DNA of 64,000 nucleotides from Gelatoporia subvermispora B (Eukaryota; Basidiomycota; Agaricomycetes; Polyporales; Gelatoporiaceae): assembly GCA_000320605.2 (NCBI GenBank), contig KB445794.1, positions 298,844 to 362,843 of the forward strand, read 5' to 3'. Each line of letters opens with the position of its first letter. The stretch's first letter is position 1. The translations under genes were made by a program, and so were the position numbers. Positions 1 through 12,328 of the stretch are shown here, piece after piece. Under the pieces are notes generated by a model. That model was given only the letters and a program-made list of their open reading frames with translations, ran no database searches and was not told the origin of the DNA.

Positions 1-3000
1 CGCAAAGGTACCGCTCGACCGGTAGGGGTGAGAGCAATTACTGCTCGTCCCTTTTGATAGAGATGCAGCGCTTGAAGACGACGATACGGTGTATTGTCCC
101 ACATGCCCCATCATCCCATGTCTGAGCTGTCATAACAGAATTGGGGAAGTTCGCTTGGGACAAATCCCACGCCCAATCACCTCGTCTCTGCAACTCGAGC
201 TCCCGAGAGTCAGCCCGAAAAGCAGGTCAGAGAAGACAGTGTCTGAAAAAGGCTGGGAGAAGTATACTTGTAGTCGCTGGTCATATGTGTAGACGGAAGA
301 CCTGATACCAACAAACGAACAGACTCGAGTCCTATCTACGTCACGATTGGCTTGAGTACGCCGCGAACTATCTGCCCGAGGGGACCCGTTCAGACATGCG
401 ACAATCAGCAAGAGCAAGAAAAAAACGCGGGCGCAACGGATTATTTACGGAGAACAAGGTTCCGGCAAAGGCAACAATCTCCACCGGTGTTCTCATATCA
501 GAACTCGAGGGCGTCAGATGATGTGCACCGCAGTCTTAGCCCTGAGAGTTGACGTCTGAGTGCCAAATACCATCTGGACATTAGCAGCGTTGTCAGCAGT
601 GATCCTCCAGCGATCCAATGGTGATGTTAAGCTTGCATATGAACGGTCATCAGGTACTGATGGCCAGTGAGATCGCAAAGATTATGGCTCAGGACGGAGT
701 AGTCGATGTCAAATCTGACTGTTGACATTGACATGCAAGGTAAAGTTCCGTCTCGTGCCGAGTTCTGTGATCGCACATAGCCGCATTTTGGTTGACCAGG
801 AGTAAGGTTTAGAGCTAACTTGCTGACCACTGCAGTATCAGGCGTGCAAGGGTCGTGTTGGACGAGGGAAGATTGAGGTCGGACCAAGATCGCCCACTGG
901 CCATCAGGAAGATCTCACTTGCGCTCTTATAGCTTTGACATCTTTTTCAGTCGAACAGGAGGAAAGTAGGGAAGTCCCAGTCCCAACAGATTGTGTTTCC
1001 CCCGCTTTCTCTGTTTTCATGTCCCAAGGCAGAAATAACTACAAAAGCAGATCGAAGATCTTCCTGATGGGGCTGCCTGAAATATCCTATATATCTCACG
1101 TTCGGATCACGCTGTTTCTACACTGTGATTTCTCCGGATACTGCTTTACTACTGATTGAAAAACTCTAGACGCTTTCACCTCCGCTGCCTGATATTTTCA
1201 TAAGTGGTTCCAGGGAAATTTCCCTCGCAAACATCGTCGAGGCCTGCAGCATCAACTGGGTACATTCATCCTGCTCAGCCAGCGTGCTCTTATTAAAGGA
1301 AGTGATCGCGGTCATATTCTTGCATCCCTCGGCCTCAAACAAACGGCGACCACACAGAGACCTATCACATCGGATTGCGTTGTCGCGGGATTGAATGAGA
1401 ATGCACAGAACCGCAGAAAGTGAAGGAGCGGTGTACCGGGAGACAAATACGATTCGAGATAATTATGCTCTCTTGAATGGCACGTGTCGTCTCCGAGCTT
1501 TACTGCTGACCTGAGTGACAGTCCTGAATGAAGGAGCGCCTCTTTCGTTGACATTCCTCCATTCACTGGATTCCCAGACCGTTGGACTCATCGATGCAGG
1601 ACGTAGATATACAAAACTATCTTGATCGCCAGTGCACCCAAATTTGCGATGGCCAATGTGTCCTACAACGTCTAAAACCTTAGGCGTGGTCAAATATCGG
1701 AAATTTTGGATTCACTTGAAGGGGCTAATCTGGCGAACTTCCTGTCTCGACGATGCCGTCGGATTGCGTCCTCGCAACACAAAACCTACCATGGCATTCT
1801 CATCATGAGGAGATTATGCACAGACCGTTTACACTAGCTGATTTTATGCCTTTGAGCGTGAATACCGGTACACATGCTTCCGCACGATCATGACGTCGCC
1901 ATGCGGACGATATGACATTGCCAACAACTCTGGCGCTAAAGTGTCTCCTTCTATTCTTGATGCTGCGAGCGATCAGTCATTTTGGACAAGTGGCGCAAAG
2001 GGTGCTTACTCCGACTACTGAGGAGTACGTTGTCATCAAACCCTGCTGTGAGATTCACCGGTATGTGTCACCGGATAGCCGAATCATTCTGTTCTATCAC
2101 AGGACTTCGTTCTGGGAAGCCCGGATACGAGGCCTATGAGTGACTGAAGAGTCGGCGCAGCTTTTGGGCTCACTCAATTTCTGTATGAAAGGGCGGGTGT
2201 GAGACCCGAAGTAGTTGGGAGCCTGCGAATATCATCTTGTGGTTGTGATTGGAGAAGATATGCGAACCTACATGTAGCTCAGGGATATCACAGCAGCTAT
2301 AAATACACACCTAAATAGGTCGTATAAGAGCTCGGACTGACGGGATATCGGCATTTAAGTCGACCTCTCAATGATCTCCTACAGCGGACCTTGCGTTCAG
2401 TGAAAATCACACTGAAGCCAGGGGAAATGACATTGATCGTAACATTAAGCGTACACGCCTGCCAGAACCCCATGTCTGAGTTCGCCTAAATGTATATCTA
2501 ATTCGCATAACGATGCAATTCCACTCCCCGAGAGCTCTAAAGATCGAGCTCATATGACCAGGTCAAAGTTATCTTACCTCACCATATCAACATTGACCCA
2601 ACTTCTTGTAAGGAACTTACATAAGTATCACGGTCCACGGGATTCACCTAGATATGTAGATGCGTTATATGCCAAAGTTCCGGTCATACAGAAGGCAGCC
2701 CTCAGTGCATATTAGACCTGCATAATGTCCGTGAAGCGAGATCCTTCATAGCCGTTGGTCGAGGAAACGTGAATCGCACGCCGTTTCGCGCCTCCATTTT
2801 CATACTGCTCAAAGGAGCAACAACGTTACTCGTTCTAAGGAACTGAGCCAAACCCGATGTTTGTCAAACAATACAAGACGTACGGTGCTGGCTGTAGTAG
2901 CACGCCAACACATGAACACTGTCCAGATTCTGGACTTATCTGACACGGAGTTGAGTGTTCTCGAAATACTCATGGACAGAGCTGAGGGGCAATATAAAAG

Positions 3001-4101
3001 AGCTCTGACACACCACCACGTTACATTGCCTGAAACAAAGATCACAGCTACTCGCACCTCGCATGACAGACATCCAGTTCGAGCATGCAAGCGATATAAA
3101 TTCGATGGCTTCGCGATGCACCAGTCGAAACAGCCGCGCATCCCGCCACCGCACTGATTTGGACCTATATGGATTCTAGAAGAGCGAGTGCAATTGAAAA
3201 ACGTACGAACGCCACCTCTCTTGTGTAGCAAGACACTCAGCGCGAAGCATATCAAATCACTCACTATATAGAGTTCATGAACCGACGGAGGCGCAGTAAG
3301 TCGACTGTTCATAACAATCCGATTACGCGCACACTGCGTGACATTACAGATGGATTGTAATGGAAGTATGTCTGGTTCGATTTGTTCCTTCGGTGCGGGG
3401 GTGTGAACTTGACATGTGTGTGTGGGACGGAGACTACCATCGTGACGTACAAACAGGATTGGACCAATCTACATACTATCAGAGTCTGCGCAAGGGGTGC
3501 CTCTGCGCATCTGATGGTCGCTGAGACGAGAACGGAACAACTGCTGTGAAGAGCAGCGTTGACAGAACTGAAGGAAAGCCGGCCTCGTGCATCGGGTATA
3601 TCTATCGTACAGCGCTGAGACAATGGAATTCACTGTCCCGCCGGGACGGGAGAGGAGTGTGGCTCTTGCGCAGCATTCAACTCACAGACTATCCTTGTGA
3701 CATGTTTCGTAGTCCCCCACACCGCGGGGGAGGTCCGCAACCGTGTGCCATAAATATTAAGGCGTCCTTATCCGCCGGGCCTTGGCGCCGAAGAGACCCT
3801 AGCGCTCGGTGTCGCGTAGATGTCGAAAATGTCAATCCTGCGAAGATGTGTTCAATCAGGAGACTGGGAACTGTCATCAGTGGTGTAGTCTGTATCAGAG
3901 AGTCCCCAAGAAGTCCTCGTGCGCGGTGGGGTGGCCGAGAATTAGAACAACATAGAAGTTCCTTGTTCAGCTGCGGGAAGGAGACATCCGCAGATGCAGA
4001 ACTCGAGCCGTGAGATGGTTGTATGCCTGTGCAGAATATATATGAACGCGCGAGGGGCAGACTCGCAATCATTATTAACCCATCTTCGCACCGCACCCAA
4101 G
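1..4101. other. gene-poor stretch
   Basis: No convincing gene was found. Open frames are short, occur on both strands, lack recognisable domains and do not join through plausible introns. The longest, about 167 codons on the minus strand at 2809-3312, is rich in Cys, Trp and Leu and looks like chance. A frame at 1912-2139 (+) opens with a hydrophobic stretch that could be a signal peptide, but nothing else supports it. The base composition is nearer to AT/GC balance than the coding parts of the window. It may be intergenic sequence or strongly decayed accessory DNA. Confidence 0.5.
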
Positions 4102-4499
4102 ATGAGAGTCACGATCTTGTTCCTACTTTGCGTTGTTTCAACCGTCCTCGCTTCAACATGGTGGCCAGTTTCCGAAGAAGGTTGGTTCATATTATGAGCT
4201 TTCTTGATATTCGCAGTGACTAATGATTACTAGATGCGCGTGTAGATTCTCGTTTCTTCCTCGTAGATCCCGAGAAAGATGAATGTGAGTACTGTCCCAT
4301 AGTGGGGGTAGCAGCTCGTCCTGAATTTTTGAGTAGCCGTCGAGGCGTAACTGCTGGGTTCGATTTTCGGCCCGGAGGACTGCGGTATAGATGGAATGCA
4401 AATTTAGGACCTCCTAGTGATCAGTGGCAGCTGCTAGTGCGAACTGCTGTGATAGGAACATGCAGCCTGCGATCAACCGAAAACAATACAGTGAAATAG
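4102..4499 (+). CDS. candidate small secreted protein 1
   Basis: This would be a protein of about 114 residues that starts with a clear signal peptide: MRV, then a Leu/Val/Ile-rich core, ending in a VLAS-type cleavage site. Exon 1 is 4102-4180 (79 nt). A phase-1 intron (GTTGGT to CTAG, 4181-4233) follows. Exon 2 runs from 4234 to the TAG at 4497-4499; the joined length is a multiple of three. A second intron starting at 4285 (GTGAGT) is possible and would shorten the product. Just after the first splice junction the protein reads DSRFF, as in the gene at 5224, whose first exon is also 79 nt and ends in the same phase. No known family was recognised. Function is unknown; an effector or peptide-precursor role is only a guess. 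Confidence 0.4.
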
Positions 4500-5223
4500 G
4501 TCTAGAATCTGTGATTTGCACTCACAGTACGGCCGCACATGAGGCATCCGGGCACTGATCATGCCCGGAGAAGGACTGGGACAGGTGATCGTTGGCAACA
4601 ATCACAGAGGATGTCACCCGACATTGGCTGAAGACTGAGCCTATTCTGATAAGCAGCATTCGCCAGGAGACCTCGGAGCCGACATCGAGACTTACAAAGA
4701 AGCTTATCTTGGACGTGCTCATAGAGCAAAAAGCTGACGATCACCGTCGAATCGGCACGGTAATTTGACTTCGGTCCCTGCAAATATAGTGAGAATTAGA
4801 ACCAGCCTCACGATCAGCCATGTCACTCGGGAGCTATTAGTGACCCGCCTCACCACCCGCTCACTGCTAAATGACTGTTTGCATCAGTAGAGCGGGGATA
4901 AGGAGTGATAGATTCAGGGTTTGAGCGACGGACCACAGGACATGACATGAACGAGCAGCCATGGAGATAAAGCAAAGTGTGATGAGAATCGGAGACGGCT
5001 CGGGGCGTTGACACTGTCGAGACATGTTAGAAAGAATGCTCAGATCGTGTAACACCCTAATATGTAGCAGATGTTCAACGTTGGGGGTAATATTATTATA
5101 AGGCAGTACGGGATGATGATTCAAAAAAGATCGGGTACTTCGAAACGAATGAATGACTGGCAATCTAGCACTGGACAACACAGCCAACAACCCGGCCTGC
5201 CAGCCGCCATCGAGAGATTCAAC
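4500..5223. other. spacer between the two secreted-protein candidates
   Basis: Nothing coding was recognised. The longest frame, about 107 codons on the minus strand at 4867-5190, has no domain or intron structure. Confidence 0.4.
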
Positions 5224-5550
5224 ATGAAATTGACTCTCATTTTCATGCTTTTCGCGCTTGCTATTGTGTATGCAGGACCGATAAACGAAGACCTTGACGC
5301 AGGCATGTGGTCGAGCCAGAGACTGCGAGCCACGTCGCTAATCACGCTGTACTGTAACAGACGAAAAGCTCGATTCACGGTTCTTCCGGACTGAGCTTGA
5401 TCAATCTCCGTGAGGTGGGTTCCTCACCAGGTTTACACTTCACCGTCGTAATCGGGGACACCCAGGAAAGCGAGTAGTTCTCGGCTGAGAAACGTCGTGA
5501 AGGCCTTCTGTGACAATGCACAACATACCCTGTACTCGTATATCCTGACA
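5224..5550 (+). CDS. candidate small secreted protein 2
   Basis: This would be a 70-residue protein with an N-terminal signal peptide (MKLT, then a Phe/Leu/Ala-rich core ending VYAG). The inferred exons are 5224-5302, 5361-5409 and 5466-5550; the sum is 213 nt. The first intron (5303-5360) uses a GC donor (GCATGT) and ends AACAG. The alternative GT donor four bases on gives a different frame and loses the DSRFF motif shared with the gene at 4102. Exon 1 has the same length (79 nt) and phase as in that gene, so the two look like diverged tandem duplicates on the same strand. The mature part is basic and has two cysteines. The third exon rests only on splice consensus and frame. Family and function are unknown. 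Confidence 0.35.
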
Positions 5551-6201
5551 TGTCAGTGACCTAGGAGGTAGAGCTAGAATCGAATGGCACCTTGCACTTA
5601 CTATGCAGTGTGCACTGTGTATGAACATTGGATCTCACCTGCGAGAAGATCTAGCTGATCAACTCACTTTTGTATCCGGATTGTATCCCCCAAGGCATTA
5701 TAGACTCTACAGACTCAAGTCAGATTCAGTCATAGTGCAGATTTTAAAGCATGTTCAGTTCATTCAAAGGAGGTCGTCGACTGCATGTATCAAGAGAACC
5801 CAGGGTATCCTGGATGATGTCAGGTTGTTCATGCGTCGCAAGTGCTGGCGACATAGATATGGGTAAATCTTGGGCACATCAATGACGACCAGTCCATGTG
5901 CCTTAGGCAATAAACAACGATAGTGAGGGCTCCAGTGCTTCAATCATGATGGTCAATAACAGGTCAATGACGCCAATTAGCCGCTGGCCGCACTGTACAG
6001 CCACCTCACCTCTTTCCTTGTCCGACGACAAGCGCAGCGTCAACGCCCTCTGTCAGAATACAAAAGCCATTCCTATTGTATTTTGCAATATCACAGCTCG
6101 CTTATGAGACGGATCTTGCGACCGATGCTGTCATAGTCGCCCAGACCAGGATAGCATTGCTGCGGAATTAGTGCGGCCTACGATTTATACTATTCATCCC
6201 G
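5551..6201. other. intergenic, upstream of SEC6
   Basis: No gene was recognised. The part next to 6202 should hold the SEC6 promoter, but no distinct core element was identified. Confidence 0.4.
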
Positions 6202-8623
6202 ATGGCGGCACCCACGATCTCTGCAGCGCAGGCTGTGGGCGAGTACTTGCAATCTCCAGACGACCTGGCGAAGATCGCAGCATTCCGCAAGAAGTTGGAG
6301 AAGGAGAAGGCGTCCATCGATGCCAGGTTGAAGAGCGGGGTGAAGGAGCAACTGGATGCGACCAGGGATGGCCTGCGGAAGTTGTTCAGTACGCGGAATA
6401 ATGTCCAGGTCGTCAAAGATGAGATGCAGACGGTGGAGAGGCTCTGTAGTGACCCAGTGAATGTCGTCCCTACGTTTGACCAGATCAGTCGGGTGAGTAT
6501 CACAGTTCTAAGGGTCGTACGTTCACGATGCGACGTGTGTGCAGGTATCCATGGTGCACCGGAACTTCGAGCAGACGGAGGAGATGGTCAACAACCTGCT
6601 GGATATGAATTCAAAGCTCGACATGTTGGAGGAGATGCTAGTCGCGGACAGTGAAGATATTCTGGGCCCTGCGCCGAATCTCCTACGAATACACTTCCAG
6701 ATAAACAAACTGGAGGGATTTCGTAACCAAACCATGCATCAGGCCAAGAAATCCTCATCTGATACCCGAAATACCCTCACGCGGTGGTTTGAAAGACTTA
6801 ATCGACTCATTGAAGGCTTTGACGAGTACATCATCGCGCTTGCCCGCAATATTCTTCTCATTGCAAGGGCAGGTAATACGGAGGTGATCGTGAAGCTCAT
6901 CAAGATTGCTGAGGTTGAGGGGCGAGAAGATGAGAAGGTACGTGCAAAGCTGCATGATTTGTGGACCGCTTCTTGACCACCGACCATTCTTAGGCAATTG
7001 CCATCAAGCTTGTCAAGAAAGCTGCCAAGATGGATGCTGCGTCGAAGTTCAGGTCCATGCAGGCGAACGCTCGTGTCATCAAACACTACCGTTCAAAGAT
7101 TATGAAAGCCATCACAGACTCCATCAAAGCCAAGTTTGAGGAGGCTTACGCGGAGGACGAGAACAACCCCATCGGGTTTCTCGAGAGCCTCGGCTGGATC
7201 TACCAAGATCTGATCCGCATCGAGAGCGACATCGTCCCCTGCTTCCCGCCTTCCTACGACGTTTGGTCCACGTTCGTCCGCGAGTACCACAAGGCGTTGA
7301 ACGCAACCATCAACAAGCTCGTGAAGTCCGAGCCGGAAGCGAGCGTCCTCCTTGCTCTTCACGACTGGATCAAGGAATATAAGAAGAGCATGAAGGAGCT
7401 GGAGATTGCGCCTGAACTTCTTGTGCCACCATTGCTCGAGGGTAAGGAGCAGGACCTCATCGAGGATTACCTGAACCTCATCATCAAGAAGCTCGATGAG
7501 TGGACCGCAAACCTCATGACCACAGAGGTCGAAACATTCACGGCGCGCGCCGAGCCGCCCGAGCTGGATAGCGACGGGATGTATGGAATGCAGGGCGCCG
7601 TCATCCTGTTCCAGATGGTCAACCAGCAGATTGACCTTGCCCTGGACAGCAACCAAGGCCTGATTCTCGCGCGCGTAATCGAAGAAGTGAATCGCGTCAT
7701 GCGTGGTGTGCAGGACCGGTGGGCGAAGCTCGTGGACGCCGAGTACAAGAAGTTCGTCGAGAAGCCGGAGGAGGCCATCGGCGGCCTCGAGGACTACTGC
7801 ATCGCGCTAGCGAACGACCAGCTCAAGTCCGCAGATTTCGCTGAGAACCTTTCCGGGCGTATCGAGCCGCTTGTTTCCGGCAAGTACCGGGCGACTATTC
7901 ACGAACGACTGAACGACGCAATCGATGGGTGCTTGGACGTCGCGAAGAAGTGCATTCAGACGCTCATCGACATCATGTTCAGCACCTTGAAGTCCGCCAC
8001 CAAGCTGCTGTTCCAGCCCGCCTGGTACGACGGTATCATGGCCCAGATCATAGAGACCATGCGCGACTTCATGGGCGACTTCCAGACATACCTCAACCAG
8101 TCGCTGCTGGAGCTATTGGTAGAAGACCTCCTGGACACATTCCTTGTCACCTACCTCACCGCCCTGGCTAACGCGCCAAAGCTCAAGATGCCAGCAGCCA
8201 CAGACCGTATCAAGCAGGACATTTCCGAGGTGTACAAGTTCTTTGGCACATTCAAGAAACACAGTGAGCTCGAACCACAGATGGAAGTCCTAGAGCAGGT
8301 CTTGTCCCTCCTCGAGGCGTCGAAGAGCCTGGTGTTCCTCTCGTATTGGTCGTTCGCCAAAGTGCATGGCCCAAATATCGCATTCGTAGAGTCCCTCATG
8401 AAAGCCCGAGGAGATCTGGATCGATCCAGTGTGAGCGACGTGATGGACAGCGTCAAGCGCAAAGTGAAAGAGGAGGGTCTTGCTGATCGTAAGTACATCC
8501 TAGTTGCATTCTGTTAACGCGCACACACGGCTGAACTTCGTGCCAGCCGACGAACCCACTATCATGAAGAGGGTGACCGTCCAAGGCACATTCTCGCGCT
8601 TCCTTGCCAGTGCACGGACCTGA
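6202..8623 (+). CDS. SEC6: exocyst complex subunit Sec6 (EXOC3)
   Basis: Sec6 is a core rod-like subunit of the octameric exocyst, which tethers secretory vesicles to the plasma membrane at sites of polarised growth such as the hyphal tip. Exons are 6202-6492, 6545-6937, 6994-8488 and 8547-8623, with GT-AG introns of 52, 56 and 58 nt. They join to 2256 nt and 751 residues, typical for fungal Sec6. The N-terminal 230 residues are helical and predicted coiled coil, and carry the highly conserved Sec6 block around VHRNFEQTEEMV and LGPAPNLLRIHFQINKLE. The rest matches the helical-bundle Sec6 repeat, ending near VTVQGTFSRF. The ATG at 6202 is the first one in frame with this block. The gene converges with QNS1: only 121 nt separate the two stop codons, so the 3' UTRs probably overlap. 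Confidence 0.93.
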
Positions 8624-8744
8624 TCGGACGAGTAGTATCACATACCCATCACATCGTCGCTCTGTTATTTCAAGCATGCTCTACGTCACCTGTAGTATAC
8701 ATGGATGCTGTATTCGTAAATTCTGCAGTTCACTTCGTCCTATC

Positions 8745-11700
8745 TTACGCGTCCTTCCGCCTCTCCTTCGCCTCTCTAGGAATCTCTGAAGGGTGGACAG
8801 TCGATCTGTCGGGCAACGTTGCGGCCACTTCGTCGATCTTCCGGAATTGCCATGCAAAGCGCGAGGGGTACAAGAATGGGCGTAAGTCGAATCCTGAATC
8901 GACGGTCAGCTCAACTCAATCCCAAGACACTTATCAGCCTACTGTTGTCGTCTGGGCTGTATTGTTCCTGGGAAGGAGTCAGTGCAGGTCGGTGTTGACT
9001 TGTAAGAGGAGACATACCGCGTGGTATGACGGAGTCAACGTGGTCATCTTGTGGCGGTTCCGGGCGTATTCAAAGAAGAAGTGCTTGACCTTCTCAGCAA
9101 CCTGGTGTGACATCCTCAATACCAATCCAGGTACTCTAGAGATATCACTGACCTGTGTAGGCGACAAGAACGAACCCCACTCGTGCAGGAGCTTCGTGAA
9201 CATGCTATATGGGCCGCACTTCTCGACTTTCCGCAGCCGGCCGAAGACGGACAGTTCATCGTACGTCATACCCATGTCGGCCTGAGACAGTGGAAGTCAG
9301 CTTTGCACGAAGGAAGCTAGGAGATCCATGCTGACCTCATCAGCCTGGACGTAAGTTTCGGTGATTGGCTCCAGCTCTGCAGTAGGTACCGCCTCGAGGA
9401 ACCTTGCACGGTTTCGTTCATCCTCATGCACTTCATAACAAGGCGATGCACATACTCTGTGAGGACTGGCAGCTCGAATGCATCGCGAGCCCATGCGATG
9501 AATTTCTTGAGATCAGTCTTACTGATTGCACCAATCGGATTTACATCGGCTAGGGACTAGTTGATCACAGAGGCGGAGTTTGTCGATGTGGAGAGGCACT
9601 TACCGGATGAGCAGTCGTATTTAGTAAAGTAGCCTCGAAGACTAACGAATGTGTGAGATGCGGACGAGGGCGAGAAAGCAAAAACTACCTCTCATCGACA
9701 TTCGCGCTACCAAGGACAAGAAGGCCTCCGCTCCGGCCTCGTACCCAAGGTAGCAGCTGCGCAAAGAGATACGCAAGGACCATACGAAGCCTAGCCTATA
9801 CAAATATCAGCAAACTACGTGAGGCCGGCGTGACCATCAGGTTATACTTGTATATTCTGCAGAGCAAGGTTCTCCGCGTTGGAGCCACCGTGGGCACGGT
9901 ATTGCGGCTTGAAGCCAGTGACGAATGAGAACAAGTTGCGAATGGCGGTAACGAGGGTGTCCATGTTCAGGTCGACATGGTGGCTACACGGAGAAAATCA
10001 ATGCACAGCTACTTTGGCAAAAACATACGACAAACCTTCCGATCGCCGCGGCCAGGTCCTTGGCCCGCGTCCGCGTCGCGATACTGGAATTCTCCGTACC
10101 CATGTAGCAAGTGTGGAAGATCCTGTTGCAGAACTCGCGGGCGTCTGTTGGGACATATGAGGAGTCCTCTGGTTCTCCTGCAATGCGACGTGCATCTACG
10201 ATCACTTGCTGATCTTCGGATACAGAGTCAGTCAACCAGGCCCAACAATCCAAAGATCAAGACTCACCGCCCTGGTTGGCGGCTTCCGCGACCAGACGGC
10301 ACATGGAGTACACGATGACGGAAGTCGCACAACTGTCAATTCCACCACTGAGTGGGACAAAGTAGCCTTGCGTCCTGGACCGCCTCAGGTAGTCCCATAA
10401 CCAGCAAGCAGGTCCCAGCCTGTGCAACCCCCGCAGTGAGTGTAGTGCTTCACAAGGAGGGAGATAGTAGCTTACGCAATCTCCTCCTCAGGCCGATGGT
10501 ATCTCACCTCGTACGGCTTCTCAACCACCAGCTCCTCCACCCCTACGGTTGAGTCGAACTTCCCAGCGGACAGCGCAAAGTCGACTTCAACACGCTCGTA
10601 GCGTTCAGCCGATGCAGCCTGCATACTCCGGCTGCTCGTCGCGCGGTGCGAGCGCACATCCTCAATGTCGATTGTCGCGGAGACGACCTCGACGTCTTGC
10701 AGCGAGAACTGCGAGCCTTGCGCAACGACTCGCCCGTTCACTGCGATGAGCGCACATCCATCGTAGTATAGCCGGTCACCGTCGCAGCCTTGTTGGTTCG
10801 CATATAGGTAGATGCCGCCAACCTGAGCGTTCGAGGGTGAGCGGCATCTCCCATAGTCGATGGTATGCCGGAAATCTCACCTTGGATGTTGCCTCCTTAA
10901 TGAGCTCGACACGGCGGTAGAGTTTGCGAAGTTCATGATGGCTTCCACTTGAGTTTGTGAAGATCTCGACGCCGTCGAGGCCCATCAGGATGTGGGGACT
11001 GAGCAATACTCGGTAGATGCTCTCGAGCATATGATATCATGACGTACCTGGCGGGAGTGAAGAGCTCTTCGCAGAGCTCGACACCAATGCAGGTATCCAC
11101 AGTGCTCACTACCGCATCTCCAAATGGTACTTTGGTCTGTAGTCGTCAGACCTTGGTATATGCGCCGCCACGAATACGCTCACCTGGCCTGTGACAACGC
11201 GAATGATCCTCGGTAGGAAATGGTCCTCGGTCCGCCTGTGCTTCTGCCACGGCGTGAACCATCTGAGCTCGCGATAGTTACCATCGTTGGCCATCCACAT
11301 CTTCGGACGGATGAGCAGGATCTGCTTGCCGTAGATAATCACGCGGCAATTGTAGATGACATTCTTGTGCATGATAGGCCTGCATACAATTAGTTGGGCA
11401 TCATATAGATGAGTGGGCCACTCACATGCCAATATCACAGACTATTCCCTTAGCCTCCTCTGACTCCAGGATCTTGGCAAGCACCTCCCACGAGTGTAGC
11501 GCCGTGTCGCCTGCTTGATATTAGAGCGAGTAGGATGAGGTACAGGCTGTGCGCACCCTCGAGGAAATGGTCCATGCAGCCATATCCACTACGCAAGATA
11601 TCCGTTAGTACGTCCCCAACGAATCTGAGGTTATCGCTCACGTCACTTCAAGTTCCGGTCCTACCCTCAGAGTTGCCCCGCGTTCTTTGGCGATTCGAAT

Positions 11701-11945
11701 ACTCTCCAGGATGCGCTGGAGGTTACCCTGAAGCAGATCTTACGAACGGATTCATAGAGTCAAACAATGTCCCTCACATCAAAATCCAATGCCCATTGGT
11801 TGAGAGAGCTGGGTGAGATGTCGGTGGGAGTTGCCAATCGGATCAGTAACGGGTGCGTACCATCTAGAAATATCAGGACTTGAGCAGATCATCGTTCCAG
11901 CATAAAAAAGCCGGCTTACGTTGCTACTGTGATGAGGTGGCCCAT
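8745..11945 (-). CDS. QNS1: glutamine-dependent NAD+ synthetase
   Basis: The enzyme amidates nicotinic acid adenine dinucleotide to NAD+, using ATP and ammonia released from glutamine; this is the last step of NAD synthesis. The N-terminal half is a nitrilase-type glutaminase domain: early GPELE, then KMWMAN, then [11 protein letters not shown] with the catalytic Cys. The C-terminal half is the ATP-pyrophosphatase domain with the SGGIDS loop (about 10346-10365), followed by [12 protein letters not shown] and [20 protein letters not shown]. The start at 11945 gives the family N-terminus [21 protein letters not shown] through two small introns. The gene has more than ten short introns. The penultimate coding exon is a 25-nt microexon (8943-8967) encoding EQYSPDDN, which fits the conserved [21 protein letters not shown] region. 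The protein ends in a basic AKERRKDA tail. Genes for this enzyme are usually single copy. Confidence 0.93.
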
Positions 11946-12328
11946 CCTGGATGCGACTGAGTCAAAGACGAGTCGGAACCACTTGCTATCGAGCTCGAGA
12001 TACACACACTCAGACGTACCGACGCGATTGAGTACTTTCGCGCCGAGTGACGTCGGTGTCGCGCTCACGTGTTCCTCGCGTCGTTGATAACGTGATTTAC
12101 TGTCCCCCTCCACGGACTCGAGTCGCTGTCCGGACGCTAGACGTTCGCAGCCATTTGATGGTTGTCTGCTTTCGGTCAAGGTGTTTTCAGGTCAGTTATA
12201 TAAGTATAAGCCGCGGGGGCTCTCTGCTTTGTGACTTAGAGTTACTCCGTTTGCTTGCTCAGCTTTTGTGGTAGACGGCCCTCATAGAACGCAACCGCGG
12301 CCCGCGGGCCTCTACTCTACCAGCAATT
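11946..12328. other. QNS1 upstream region
   Basis: This is a GC-rich region between the divergently read QNS1 start and the 3' end of the next minus-strand gene. No coding evidence was seen. Confidence 0.4.

Noticed and set aside
2809..3312. 167-codon minus-strand frame in the gene-poor start
   Set aside because: Odd composition, no domain, and competing frames on the other strand.
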